From assembly GCA_963931925.1 (NCBI GenBank), contig OZ007569.1, positions 18,520,482 to 18,584,481 on the forward strand: DNA of 64,000 bases, in the 5' to 3' direction. Positions 45,901 through 57,369 of the stretch are shown piece by piece (position 1 is the first letter of the stretch; the number at the start of each line of letters is the position of its first letter). The DNA is from Onchidella celtica (Eukaryota > Mollusca > Gastropoda > Systellommatophora > Onchidiidae). A model generated the notes under the pieces. That model saw only the letters and a program-made list of their open reading frames with translations. It did no database searches and was not told the DNA's origin. The translations under genes were made by a program, and so were the position numbers.

Positions 45901-48900
45901 GACTCGTGCCTCACGAGATTTGCTGTTGGATTTCACACTTTTTAACAAATTTTCTTTCATACCTTTTTAAAGGTTTTTTTTATTATTATTGACTGTGAAA
46001 ATTGGGACTTAAAATTATTTTTAAAGCAGTGACACATTTGCGCAACATTTGGCAAAATGTAAACCTTATTTTCTTTTCTTTGCTTCTGGGGACTTTTTTC
46101 TAGGGTTTTTTATACACCAGCAGCAACATATTTGCTACCATTTCATACTCAAAATATTACCTGGGCCAAGTTGGTATGGTCCGTTCGCCGAGGCGTGATC
46201 ACAGTTTAGTTGGATTTTCTCAGCTATTACGAAATACAGCGTCCTGAATTTTTTACATGCAGTGTTGCATTTATCATGACCCTACAAATCTTGAATTTGA
46301 AGTCTCTGCACAGCACCGTTCTTTCAAAGCGGCGAATTCCTTAAAATACATATCGAGATACGACCACCCTTTCCCCTCTGAGTCCCTGTCATTGCAAGAG
46401 CATGGCCTAATGGGTACAATGATCAGGCTGGACTTGGGACAGCCTTAGGGCCCAATAGAAAGGTTAGCTCTAAAAAGGTGTTTTTTGTTGTTTTTTTGTT
46501 TTATTTCAAAACAGGCAAGCATTTTTCGATGCTTTTTAATGTTTTATCATCTCGGTCGCTTTCTGAGTCGGATGTCTCCATTGGATTGATGACGATATTC
46601 GGTTGAATAAAATGAAGGCCCTCGTTAAATTGCCAGCAGTATTCTTCCTCCAACCGCGATACACTGTCCTCTCTCACTTGGAGAAAAATTCTGCGACTAT
46701 TTTCAATGCTGCACGAGTTAGATTTTGGATGTCTGACAGTTTGAAAGTCTTGTTCTCCAATGTTCCGCATCGTATTGATTTTGATGTTTAAATCCATGAT
46801 GTAAGGAATTCTGAAATTAAAAGATCTCTGACAACGCCTCTGACTCTGTGTTGGCCTACCAGTGAACAATCACTTGTTGTTCACTCAAAATTGATTTCAG
46901 GCAGTATTATACATTTTTTTTGTCCACTCCAATTTTTTTACGAGTGCATCAGTGGCAAGTCTTCACGTGAACACGTTTATCTATGATTTAGTTTTCCCGG
47001 AATTCTTTGGAGATAAATCTCCTGCTCAGTCGGCTATTTCAGAGCGGGCTTCCCTAAGACTTGCATAGGCATCTTTCTCTCGGCTTAATCATAAGTCATG
47101 GGACATTTATCATAGCTTCTTCCAGTGTAGGCCCCCTTGACATGCTGGTCTGGGTATACGGATGGGTCGCGTGTTATGAATTGAGTTGAAGCTGGTGGCA
47201 TGTCCACAAGAATTACCGTCTGTGACATGAGGCCTCATTTCAGGTTAAGTCTGCTGAAGGGCATAGTTTTGTTTCAAGCTCTATTGATTCCAAAACTGTT
47301 TTGGCAAGAGTTTTGAAACACCAGATTCTGAGCGAATCGGTGACGCCCAAACCAATTCAGGCGAGAGGATTGATACGTCAGATCAGGGGTGAATTGGAGG
47401 CAAGCAAAGCTCTGTCATTGCGGAGGATTGATCAGCCAGACAGTTAAATGGGACTTCAGAGGTTTTGATGGGGTGGATGGGCAATATGTGATGGTTAAAA
47501 AAACTACTGTTAAACCAGTTACTAAATTTTAGAGTGTTTGCGTCTAATAAATACACTACAGAGTACTGTTGCGCTGTCAACGTTCACACTCCCTAGCCAT
47601 GCATTTTTTACATCCATCTCCTCTAAATAAAGCCATAATCTTTAGACAGTCACCATAGCGTTCTCTTGAGCCAATGTCAAATCAGTTTGGTATAGGTGAC
47701 ATCTTCGTTACATGTCTTATAACATCTGCATCACATTTTACTAGTATGTCATTTTTTTTCCCATTTTTGATTTGTGCCATTTTTACTGGGTGTCGTAATG
47801 TCAGCCTATGCTGTGACAGTGATAAAATGCTGGATTTTGAAATCGTAATACAAAAGAGATGGGCACTTTAAAACTCGATAGACTCGTTACCCACTAAAGC
47901 TGTGTTTTTCTTGTTTATGGAAACGGCACTAGAAAAATCAGAAAGTACATCCAGTGAAAAGAGAATTTTCCATTTGTTCGAAACAGTGTTATGAGATGAC
48001 ATGCATAAACATTTAATTGTTCGCATCAGGTAGCAATTTTTGGCCCATTTGCCTGCGGAAACACCATCCAGAACTTATGTCATTCCCTCCCTTTTCATGC
48101 GCTGCTCGATCTGAGGTGTCAGAAGGTGAAGCAGGCTCAAGAAAATCCCGCCCGAGTGGATTCGAAGTGTGTAAAAATTGACCCATTGCCACACCTGCAG
48201 AGTGTAAAAGCCCGCCACATCTCGGCGGCCTGTGGGCAGCTGTTGTCCTTTCTTGCTTTGTCTTCTGTCCTGCTTTTCTTTCGTCCTTTTCTTTATATGA
48301 CGTGTGTGGTTCCTGGCCTAGCAAAGAGCAGAACCACATTGTACGTCCCCACAGTGTGGGCATCTCATTGACCGTGATGTACCTGTGATGAAGGAGAATG
48401 GGATTCTGGTGGTAGAGATGGACCAGTCTGCGGACTGCCCCTCTACCGACATCCCCAGCGTATCGAAATTCACCAAGGAGACGAGCCGATTTTTACCAGC
48501 TCCATCATCCTCGCGTTTGATAAATCAAGCCTCCAGCTCATCTAAAAGTGGCATATTTACAGATTCCGGTCTCGCACGATGCTTTAACTGTCAGCGTTAT
48601 GGACACGGAAAGTCACACTGCTTGTATAGCTGAGCAGAAGTGTCCAAATTGTCAAGGCAATCACACCGCCTTCAGCAAAAGCTGCCCAAAATGGCTAGAA
48701 GAAAAAGCCGTTCAAAATGCAAGGCCGAAAACGGAGTACTTTTGCCAAAAAGCGAGGAGCAGTCATTGCACTGAAACCAAGGACGCCGATACCTATCATG
48801 TACGCTGCTGCTGCTGGGAAATCTTCAGCAGTGAAAAAAGCCAGCAGCACAAGTATCCAGCCAAAGACGAATAATACCTCTTTTGCATCTCTGCAGTTCC

Positions 48901-51900
48901 GTTGTCATACTAAAATTGCCTCAGGTGACAGCTTTCCTGTGGCTGAAATTACCCCACATTTCCAGATAATGCCTCAGTTTTTCCTCCTCTTCCTTTTAGC
49001 TCTTTGTAAAATTCTTACAGGGTTGGTAGAGCTAGTGCTGACAACTGTGTTTCGTCATCTGAGTCTGACATTCACGAAATATCATAAAAACCACAGAAAA
49101 ACTGTGGGGTCGCAGCAGGGGTATAAAGCAAAGTCAAAATTGGGCAAAAAGAAAAGGTTGTATATGTTGCGAAACCCTGCGTGAGAAATAAAACCCAAAC
49201 AATATAAAGCAAACAAAAGAAGACGGAAAATACACAATTTTCGGCTTTCGCCTATGTCAAGTGAAAAAAATCTAACAAGACTTCAACGGGAACGAAGCGA
49301 AACAGTTTACTTAGCTGCGAGTTCTTGCTTCGTTAGCAGCACCAAACCGAAAATTTTATGTATTTTGTCTTCTCTTTAGTTTGCTTTGTATTGTTTGGGT
49401 TATCGTCACGGCAAGGTGGCATTTGACATTTTTATTTCTCATGCAGGGTTTCACATGCACGCGCAACATACCTTTTTCTTTTTGCCAAATTTTGACTGAG
49501 TCTGACATTGTAAGCTGTCTTAGAAGTGTATGGCTCACTCTTCTGTAGTTTGCAGCAGGCAGACAAGCTGATGGTAATCAGGAAGTGTCAGTTTCATTTT
49601 ATTTGTCGTATATATTTTCTTGTCAAAAGATTTCATTAAGTTTATCAGAAAAAAAGGAAGTAGAAAGTCAGAAGATAAAACTTCAAAGATGCTGAATTAC
49701 ATTAAACATGTTTTTTGAGAACACCACCTCAGCTGCATGAATTGTGTGTGATGAAATAGAGTTTTTTTTTTATAAGTATTGAGGAGCAGGAACCCTTCAG
49801 ATCTGCTGTCAGAGAAAATTAGACTTTCCTATGTTTTGACAGTTTACTTCTCACCACTCACTGAAAGAGAAAAGTTTATTTTTTGCACATCATTGAAGGT
49901 GCTGTTTCCATTTCTGAAAATACAGCTTAGTCTACTAGACACTGAAGAAAATTTAGATCTGCATTTCACTTGTAATTTTGTCATTCATAGGACAGGGCAA
50001 TCCTTGCTGCAATATGCGTGATCCTGGCAGTTAGCCTTCTGTTCAAACTTGCTGTGAAAGTTCACTCAGGTAAATTTCTTGTCATTATTTCTCAAAGTAT
50101 ATCACTTAACCAAGTTTCTGTTTACAAATAATCCAGACTTTTGAATAAAATGTGGCAAAGTAATTTAAAATTAGGTTTCCCCCTAAAGCAAAGATGGAAA
50201 GTTTTCTTGTACTAGTCAGAAAAAGAAGTTGAAATATGTCCTTTCATGTGTCAATGAAAACAGAATGCCTGGTTTGTTAAACTGAAACTTAGAAACTTCC
50301 TGTCTCTCTGAAAACTTGCATAAAACTGTTCTTGTCAACACTGATGGGGGAGTTCTGTGGTATAAAGTTAATCGTCACGGCAAGGTGGCATTTGACATTT
50401 TTAGTTTCATAATTTTTATGGTTGTTGCACTTTCCACATTAATGGTTGATTTATGTGGGGAGGCATGGCTCTCCAAATAACAAAATTTACAAAAAATGTT
50501 TTGTTCTTGTAACAACTTCGGTGTCACAGTTGGTGTGACATATGAGATCAAAAAAAGAATTTACAGAAAAGACTAGTGGCTGTGGATGAAAATTTGGAGC
50601 CATGTGAAGAGAAGACAGTGGCATTTACTCTGTCCAGATGGGGAGAATATTTACGTTTTTTGCCTTGGTGGCAAAGCTGTAATGTGTATCATCGTCTTGA
50701 AATGACAAGGTTTTTCCCATGAAATGACAAGCTTGTATCTCCACCTTTTGGCTGAAATGTTGCATACAACACACTACTTTTACAAAGCCTTCTCCATTGT
50801 GTGTCAAAGTATCAAGGGATTCAGTGTTTGTAATTTGTAGGTGTACTAAAAAAGAAAAGGTTGTATTTCTAAAAGCTATGGCACATGCAACTTCAGTGAT
50901 AAATTTCTCAAAGTTGATGGGAGTTGGAAAGGAGAGAGAGCTAAAAGGCACAATATTTCCAGTGAGACAGTATTTTCCATTTTTCTCTTACAGAGAAGCT
51001 CCTCATTTTGCCTTCCATAGGACTGCAGGTGGAAATCTGTTATTATCTGGGCCACAGCCACACACATTTCATTCATCTGTCGCACATCAAAGACATTGTT
51101 ATCAATGAAGCTGTCACAATGGTAAGTAGCCAAGGCCTCCTAAAAGTAAATTGGGAGAATTGGGTGAAATTTGAAATGGTACAGAAACACATCTTTGAAA
51201 GTCCTGCTAAATTCTTTTTTTTTCACTGGCAGTAAACTTTATGAAGCAGATTACTAGTGCATGCCACATTGTTTTTAATACTAGTATCCTGTTAGGAATC
51301 AAATGTAAATAAAACTGGTTTAAAAAAAAAAAAGCATGTTTTAAGGAGGGGGGAAGGAGGGAGAGTTAAAATTGTATTTCAGCACAGAGATGAGGCTTGA
51401 GCTGCCAACAAAATGAGTGCCTTAAAAAAATACCAAGAGAAATTAGGTTTGAGCCAGAGAGTTCTCACTTCCAAGTTTTAGCACTCAGCCATTATACATG
51501 TACAAACAGTGTGTGTGATATTTTTTTGCTTCTGGTATGGCAGGTAAAATGATAAAGTTGGGCAAAGTGCAAGATGATTTTTTTGTTAGCCATAAGATAT
51601 TGATGAAACACGAAACCCTAACTGATTTCATTAAATTTCAGCATTCCATTTTGTGCTATTTGGTTGTTCTGCTGAAAGGACCAGATGGCAATGGTGTGCA
51701 TGCCCTGTATCCTTTGTTTACTGTAAGTAAATACGCAGTTTTCTGATTGTTCATCTTTGATGCTTTTCAGAAGGATGTAATTTGAATAAAAAGGTTGAGT
51801 GTAAAAAACATGTGGGCAAAGGCAATGGTCTTGCTCCTGCTTCTTTGTTTCTGTGATAACTCCTAAACTGAAACAAGTGGGGGGTCATTGTCTATTCAAC

Positions 51901-52763
51901 TTAATTTTGGTACTTGGCATAATTTGGTGCAAGGCATATATGTGAAGGAAATGTCTTGTCACATTCATGTGCATTTGGCAAAAATGGATGTTTACTGGAG
52001 GAATTTGCATATGCAAATAAGAGCTGATGTCAGATAATGATGATTCGATCATTTCTTTGATTTTTGATCCAAAGCCAAGTCATGAAGTCCCATGGTGAGA
52101 CTTATTTTGTTCTGGAATATTTATGGAAAAAAAAGTTTGTGTTACCCATTCAGGGAGGAAACCTGAAACATCCTGAAATATCCAACTCGTATCAATTTCA
52201 TCACTATCTTGCAAGCTGTCAAATATCAAGATGGCAATATCAGTAGTACAAGTGATTATTATTTAGTGCCTCCTTTGGTTTTGAAACTTTCCGAGTTGGG
52301 TTAGGATTTAGAGTCGCCTATTTCTCAGATCTGTAATTGTCAAAAGGTCTGGTACCATCTTTTCATTTTATCACAAAATCATAAGATGCAATGTTTGTAA
52401 TATATCTGATGTCTTTAAAATTATGTGTGAGATTTGAAAGGAATTTTCTTTGAGATATGCATTGACAAAATGTTAGAAAAATTGAGTTTTACAACTATTA
52501 CCTGTTATGATGTGTATACTAGTACATGTAGTAAAAGCATTTTTCCACAGCATGAACTTAAAGCTCTAATTTTGCTAATGGACACACATATATATCTGTC
52601 ATCATTATGTAATAGGAACCTTACTGTTTAAAACCAAAAAAGTGGTCACTTATTAAAAACAGCTTTCTTGTCATTTCTTTAGCATTCGTGGCCACCGGTG
52701 AGCAGCCTGAGAGATGTTTATATATCTGCCCAGAGAAAACTCATCAGTCCGAACACCAGATGA
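39975..52763 (+). CDS. PIGH: PIG-H, GPI-GlcNAc transferase subunit H
   Basis: Five exons: 39975-40121, 49991-50069, 50994-51121, 51642-51722 and 52683-52763. All introns are GT-AG with phases 0, 1, 0, 0, and the product is 171 residues (human PIG-H has 188). PIG-H belongs to the ER complex that adds GlcNAc to phosphatidylinositol, the first step of GPI-anchor synthesis, with PIGA, PIGC, PIGP, PIGQ and PIGY. Residues about 29-70 form a membrane hairpin (ALFVILFGVILTLAF, then AILAAICVILAVSLLF). The PIG-H domain follows: EKLLILPSIGLQVE, HIKDIVINEAVTM (the family signature), HSILCYLVVLLKGPDG and SLRDVYISAQRKLI before TGA. I chose the ATG at 39975 (G at -3) over 39912, which lies in poorer context. 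Intron 1 (9.9 kb) is filled with mobile elements. Confidence 0.88.
40648..40724. repeat. Long perfect hairpin inside the hAT element
   Basis: About 36-bp arms (TATTCAAACTATTTAATCAG...) pair around CCAATG/CATTGG with one 2-nt bulge and no real loop. It falls at the 3' end of the minus-strand coding region and could stop or process transcripts. Confidence 0.85.
40660..41534 (-). pseudogene. Deleted hAT transposase: zinc finger joined to C-terminal domain
   Basis: The frame starting at 41534 gives MDRFLTRSGD, basic KKKK, then a TTF-type zinc finger region: RSFQETWY, TWLKFDGQKMYCTFCQRF, SPFVVGS and THEKSAGH. This resembles ZMYM6/ZNF862-type hAT derivatives. Near 41145 the catalytic RNase-H core is missing and the frame shifts. 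The other frame continues PNLLFLVDLLLTLPSSTAEC, ERGFSCMKQIKSDWR and SLHTGTLSDLMTVLM, the conserved hAT C-terminal dimerisation motif. A Glu-rich tail follows. Expected length for an intact protein would be several hundred residues more. A non-catalytic remnant is the simplest reading. Confidence 0.75.
41772..42960. other. No gene seen; local duplication at 42350-42490
   Basis: Intron 1 sequence. ATCTTCAGGGTTC-AACGATT occurs at about 42363-42385 and again at about 42461-42484, followed in both cases by CACAAGGC, a 98-bp tandem duplication. Otherwise unassigned. Confidence 0.5.
43825..44990 (+). mobile_element. Solo LTR (1,166 bp), second family
   Basis: It starts TGTCACGAGTGG and ends GATTTGTGACA, giving TGTCAC/GTGACA inverted termini. 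Identical AAAGG duplications flank it (43820-43824 and 44991-44995). It includes a TATA-like ATATATATAG (44731-44740), an AATAAA (about 44884) and a short minisatellite (44570-44665). There is no gag-pol sequence, and it is unrelated in sequence to the LTRs at 5012 and 36454. The exact duplication points to a younger insertion than those two. It lies inside the TATGAACCA element in PIGH intron 1. Confidence 0.85.
44570..44665. repeat. ATGTTAATGTGCTATTACG minisatellite within the LTR
   Basis: About five units of 19-24 bp: the first three nearly identical, the last two diverged. Confidence 0.8.
45346..48100. other. No gene assigned (PIGH intron 1)
   Basis: Unassigned AT-rich sequence. A 122-residue open frame on the minus strand (46501-46869) is not low-complexity, but has no known motif or clear exon borders. 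Confidence 0.4.
48118..48895 (+). pseudogene. LINE (jockey-type) ORF1 relic with CCHC zinc knuckles
   Basis: The plus-strand frame at 48385-48633 ends in RCFNCQRYGHGKSHC, a CCHC knuckle of the Gag-like ORF1 of jockey-type LINEs. A stop interrupts it. The sequence then continues as KCPNCQGNHTAFSKSCPKWL (second knuckle), with a frame change near 48716 into STFAKKRGAV and YAAAAGKSS. An upstream GLAKSRTTLYVPTVWASH segment fits the same family. ORF1 proteins coat the LINE RNA. Stops and frameshifts show a long-dead copy, and no reverse transcriptase follows. It lies in PIGH intron 1, in sense orientation. Confidence 0.65.
48896..49990. other. No gene seen (PIGH intron 1, 3' part)
   Basis: Unassigned, apart from the 33-bp direct repeat at 49402-49434. 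Confidence 0.45.
49402..49434 (+). repeat. 33-bp direct repeat, copy 1
   Basis: Starts ATCGTCACGGCAAGGTGGCA and is identical to 50371-50403. The pair brackets PIGH exon 2. Confidence 0.85.
50371..50403 (+). repeat. 33-bp direct repeat, copy 2
   Basis: Identical to 49402-49434, same orientation, 969 bp apart. Confidence 0.85.
50695..50935 (+). repeat. Dispersed repeat, copy 2 (first at 17978-18185)
   Basis: Same ordered blocks as the first copy (AATGACAAG, TTTTGGCTGAA, TGTGTCAAAGTATCA, AAAGCTAT, AAGTTGATGGGAGTT). It lies in PIGH intron 2 just before exon 3. Confidence 0.6.
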
Positions 52764-52801
52764 CCAATCTTGCATCAGATAATTATTCCAAGTACTTTTT
52801 C

Positions 52802-53045
52802 TTAACCCCTTCACTGCCAGCTATATTATGCACTGATATGCCGGGGTGATTTTGCTTAAAAATGACTACCCGTACAAATTTGCCTTTATATCCTCGAGGA
52901 CGCACTTTAACCCCATCACTGCCTGTAGCCCATACGATGTACAGGACTATTGACACCCGTATATGACATACGGGGACTATGATGTCGTAGTGAGTGATGG
53001 GATAGGCCCGTGAGTTGTACGGGCCACAGGCAGTGAAGGGGTTAA
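52802..53045. mobile_element. TTAA-flanked MITE with partial second copy
   Basis: The core 52911-53041 has TTAA on both sides (52907-52910 and 53042-53045). Its inverted ends are CCCCATCACTGCCTGTAGCC on the left and, reverse-complemented, CCCCTTCACTGCCTGTGGCC on the right. A second left end (TTAACCCCTTCACTGCC) at 52802 belongs to a partial older copy. TTAA targets and CCC ends fit a piggyBac-type MITE. It sits 40 bp after the PIGH stop codon, probably in the 3' UTR. Confidence 0.65.
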
Positions 53046-53605
53046 TAATGCCTGACAAGTTTTTTATCTTATGTCTGCTCCTTGTCACTAATACTTAGTG
53101 ACATAAATTATATACCTCAACACTGGGTTCTGATGGGTAACAAGTAAAATATTTGCTTTCATTGTCTGGTTGACATTGTGGATCAAGGTTTCAAAAAGAA
53201 ATTTGTATGAAAATCGAGACATCAAAATGTGACGAAACTTACTTGCACAGGATCTGGAATAGCTGTTTTGCTATGAAATTAAACTTCTAATTGAAAACAA
53301 GATTGGCTTTTGCTGTAACCCATACAGCATGACAGGAGTGGATTCTTGGGAAGCCACTCTGTCTCCAGGGTAACAACTTTCAGTGTTGATTGATACTGAT
53401 ATTGGCAGCAATGTCTTGAACCAAAAGGATTGAAAAGAATGTGATTAGAATGAAACGGTACACAAAAATTACCTCAACGCTCTTGTCCTAAGACCATTTA
53501 CTTAAATAATATGGACTTGACAAGAAGTTGGTGCTGACAGTCACTTTTATTTTAGTTTTAGTCACTTTTATTTTAGTTTTGTTCCGAGATGGTTTGTATG
53601 TTACT
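53046..53605. other. No gene seen downstream of PIGH
   Basis: Unassigned. It may include PIGH 3' UTR; I see no decisive polyadenylation site. Confidence 0.4.
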
Positions 53606-54313
53606 TGCAAAGTATGAAATTAAGGGATTCTATAGAATGCCGAGACAAATTAGGCAAAGTATGAAATAGAGTATGCCTAGGCATTGTATAGAATGACGAG
53701 CATCGTCTAGGCAATGTATGAAATAACATCCATGAAAAGTTTTCTTTGTGGTTTAATTGAACAAAAACTACATAAAAGTACAGGATCCTAATATTACATT
53801 AAATATACTAATTCACTTGTTGAAGATGAATTAAGCAGAGCAGAGTATGAAAACACAATCATGGAATTATATCTACAGTAGACGGGTATGAAGCTAAAAC
53901 ATACGACAGCTTACTGTAATGAAATAAACGAGATAGCTCATTCATCTGCAACAAGTGAATCAGTATTTCAGCAGAGTACGAAAATACAATCATGAATAGT
54001 TTTTTGCTTTTTGTTTTTGTCTTTTTTTAAATGCACAGTCTTATCTGGTGAAATATGAAACTGAAGCACACGAAACCCAAGTACTGATTAACTAGTAGCA
54101 GAGGTGAATTGCCAAAGATGAGCTTGAAAATACAATCAGAAAGTGTTTCTTTCTTTCTTTCTTTCTTTTTGACTGGTGGAAAAATGTTATAGTTTGCCTG
54201 ATTGTCTTTTGGCATTCAGCAGAATGCCTAGGCAATGTGTATAAAATTGAATACTTCATACTTTGCCGTCTGCTTTTCGGCATTCTATAGAATGCCTGAT
54301 TTCATACTTTGCA
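53606..54313. mobile_element. Non-autonomous DNA element with about 80-bp inverted ends
   Basis: The left end reads TGCAAAGTATGAAATTAAGG and then ATTCTATAGAATGCCGA. The right end, reverse-complemented, reads TGCAAAGTATGAAATCAGGC and then the same ATTCTATAGAATGCCGA. Further inside, GCAAAGTATGAA and GCCTAGGCATT recur in both arms. GGCATTCTATAGAATGCC is itself an 18-bp palindrome. There is no coding sequence between, and target duplications are not visible. Confidence 0.65.
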
Positions 54314-56526
54314 GGCAACATTATATTAGACATTGTCATTCTGAACTGGCATGGAGTTATCTGGTTCATTTTTTCAAAACTGCAAGTCCACTTTTTTACC
54401 TTGAACTGAAATATCAATGACACTTTCAACATTGTAAAAATCAAAATTCATAATCATATATTCATAGAGGAAGGATGTGAGACCACCTATTTTGCAAGTT
54501 TTTCCTTACCATCACTTATTCTTTTGTGATTTAATGTTTCTCTGTTGTTCTCTACTGCGAGACTTTGCAACAAACAGCTTTTTCTCTTGTTTGACCATAC
54601 TTTTTGTTCCAAGCCTTGCTATGACCCATAGGTTTTTTGTTTTCCTTTTTTTAATATTTTGCAAGTTATGCAATATTGTACAAGATTCTTCTGAGAATTG
54701 CTTTGTTTTCAAAAATAAATTAACCAGATCTCTCTTGATTTAGGAAATAGAATGTTCATTGAAAATGTGACTGTAGTGGATATTAACAGTGAAAATATAC
54801 ATAAATATATGAATTATGTGAGAATTTTTACGAGCTACTTGACACACAACAAGAATTGGGCACTGAAAGTCACAGAACTTAAACGGCAGTAGCAGTGACT
54901 GCAGAAAAGATTTGTTGAACACGTTGGACAAGCGTTACTTAAATGTTACCTGGTCTGTGATAATTTGGATTAGTTTTGTATGTTTCCCAAATGTTTCCCA
55001 AATGTTTCAAAATGCGGGTGATGTTCAAAATGTCACATTATCTAAGTCTTGACAAAAGTCAAATGTAAAAGGAGTGGTGGTAAACATAGTCATGTCTCAT
55101 GTGATGCAGGTAGATCATAGTAATATTTATGAATTACCATGCAATCTTTAGCTTAAGATTGAAATCTCTACTGCAGTTATTAAAAGGCTGTGTAAAATTT
55201 AAATCAAAACCTGTGGTTCAGTAATCATGTAACATAAAACAGTTTTTACTTAACCTCATAGTTTTATTGCAGTCATCAACAGGCTGTGTGGCGCTTTAAT
55301 CAAAAACTTTTTTCAAAATGTTACGTATTGAAGCAGCAAATGTTATATTTACCTTTTCATGTGTTGCCATATTTACTGCTGCTTTATGATTTTTTGTTTA
55401 GTTTCCTGTTTGTTTGTTGCTGTTTTTTTTTTTTTGTGGCTTATAATTTTCAATTTGGAGATTTCTTAGGAAAGATGTTCTTTTTTCATTTGCACATCAT
55501 GTGAAAATTCCCTGTGAAGTAATAAGCTTTGAGATGGCTGTGTGAATAGAGATGGAAGAGGAACTATATATAAATCGAAATCTTCTTGCAAAGGTGAAAA
55601 CAAGTGGAAAATGCAAGATTTGAATATGGTAGGCCTATGTCAGATGCAAGTTTCTTTCAGTTTTGGCTTCAGTTGTCTTGTGAAGGCAAGCCTTTCTAAA
55701 AAGGTCATGAAGGTCGTGGAGAATACGATCATTTTTTCAAGTTCTCATGGCTAAGAACTGAAAAATCAATGAAATTTGAAAGCAAAAACATCTTAAGAAT
55801 GACTAGGTCAATCAAGACTCTTCCACGGTTATATGTGAAATTTTGTATGGAAAATTTTCTCTGACATGATTAAATTCTTCACTTTCTTTAGCAAGAGCAG
55901 AACACACAAACTTTGAGTACCTCACATGCATGTGGACATATTTTTTTTACCATTCACTCCATACTTGTTTGTTTGTGTCAAGTTAAAATGTCTGAGGCTG
56001 CAGAAAAAGGTTGTTCCTTCAAAATTTTGTCCGCCGTCATATTCACTTCATTTAAACTGAGATTCAAAACGGAAATCTTATCACCAAGTTGTTTTCTTAT
56101 CATGATTTCTATGTGACTTTGAACAGCTGATTTCCTGTATTATTTCCCGAGCTAAAGTGGTGAAAAGCATTTGTCCAAAATTATATATAGTGCATACCAA
56201 GACATATTGTCACAAGACATATTGTCACATCAGCATTATTATAGTGTCTTTAGGGTTTCATTGACAACTTTTTTTTTTTAGCGTAGAAATCTATATGGCA
56301 GGTTATTTTTAAGTGTTTGGCAGCAGCATTCAATGTGTCAGTGTTGGGTCCTTTTTGTACTTAAGTAACTTGATCTGCCCAGATAAGATATTATGTTGCC
56401 AGTCTCATCTTTCTCTTTTTGTATTACATGATTATTATTATTATTATTATTGTCTTCAAGACTGTCTGATGTGATGAAGAGATCAATGAAATACCAATAT
56501 GTGGAACTGATGTTCTGAAAAGTTAG
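54314..56526. other. No gene seen
   Basis: 2.2 kb of AT-rich unassigned sequence with short frames only. Poly-T occurs at 55419-55435 and (ATT)n at 56432-56450. Confidence 0.4.
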
Positions 56527-56527
56527 T

Positions 56528-57033
56528 ACATATCGATGGTGTTGTGCTCTAACGGTGTAACTGGAAAAAATTGACCAACTTATTTTTTTAGCTAAAAATA
56601 GTCACCACGCCTTTCCGGGGGTTCCCTATTCAAATGGGAAATCTACACGCACTAAGTATAATGAGCAAAATTGAGCACGCAACTGGCTTCGAAGCGTTCA
56701 ATAGTTACAATTCTAACCGTGTATGTGGCTGTTCAAATCGTGTAACTGATTTCTGTGGCAGAATTTTGTTGTGCTCTAGTCGTGCGTATCTCTAACTGTG
56801 TAAGTGCCCGACAATACTTTGTATGATAACCGCGCAACAGGATTAACCGGCTTAAAGACCTGCATTTAAAAAAAAGATATATTTATTTACGACAGAAAGA
56901 CGTTTTGTTTGATTAATGCGACCAAAAAGATATAGTCCTGTATAAAAAACTTGCAGAAAGATGTTTTTTTCGTCTCCTGGAAAACAATCCCAAAATCAGT
57001 TACAGGGTAAGAGTACAACACCATCGATATATT
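56528..57033. mobile_element. MITE with CATATCGATGGTGTTG-type inverted ends
   Basis: The left end reads ATATCGATGGTGTTGTGCTC and then TAACGGTGTAACTG. The right end, reverse-complemented, reads ATATCGATGGTGTTGTACTC and then TTACCCTGTAACTG. About 500 bp lie between. They hold further CTAAC-GTGTAA motifs (about 56738, 56779-56803) that look like subterminal repeats. No coding capacity; superfamily unknown. Confidence 0.65.
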
Positions 57034-57369
57034 ATGTCATCCATACTGTGCCAGTCAACTGGCTTGGATGTTGTTGTTTGTTTTTGTTCTGTATACTCTA
57101 ATACTTTTACCATGTTTTAATTTAGTTTTATATTGTTAAATTTTGTTATTGTGTATTTCATGGTTTATAAAGAAATACTTGGTAATCAAAATAAAATGAT
57201 ACAAGTAAAAGATTTTTTTGTTTTTTTCCTGCCTGCAATAAGTTAAGTATTTCAACAATATCAAAAGACAGTAAACTTGTCTTTTGGGTGGTAGAGATAA
57301 CTTCATCATTTTTATTTCTAGTGTGTCTTACAAAGGCAAGTTTGTGGGGGGTTTTTTTAAGGGTGTGTT

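Noticed and set aside
46501..46869. 122-residue frame on the minus strand in PIGH intron 1
   Set aside because: Composition is protein-like, but I recognise no family and cannot find convincing partner exons. A protein search could rescue it.
52740..52775. CTGATGAG on the minus strand as a hammerhead core
   Set aside because: It overlaps PIGH exon 5, and no GAAA or cleavage-site strand follows at suitable spacing.
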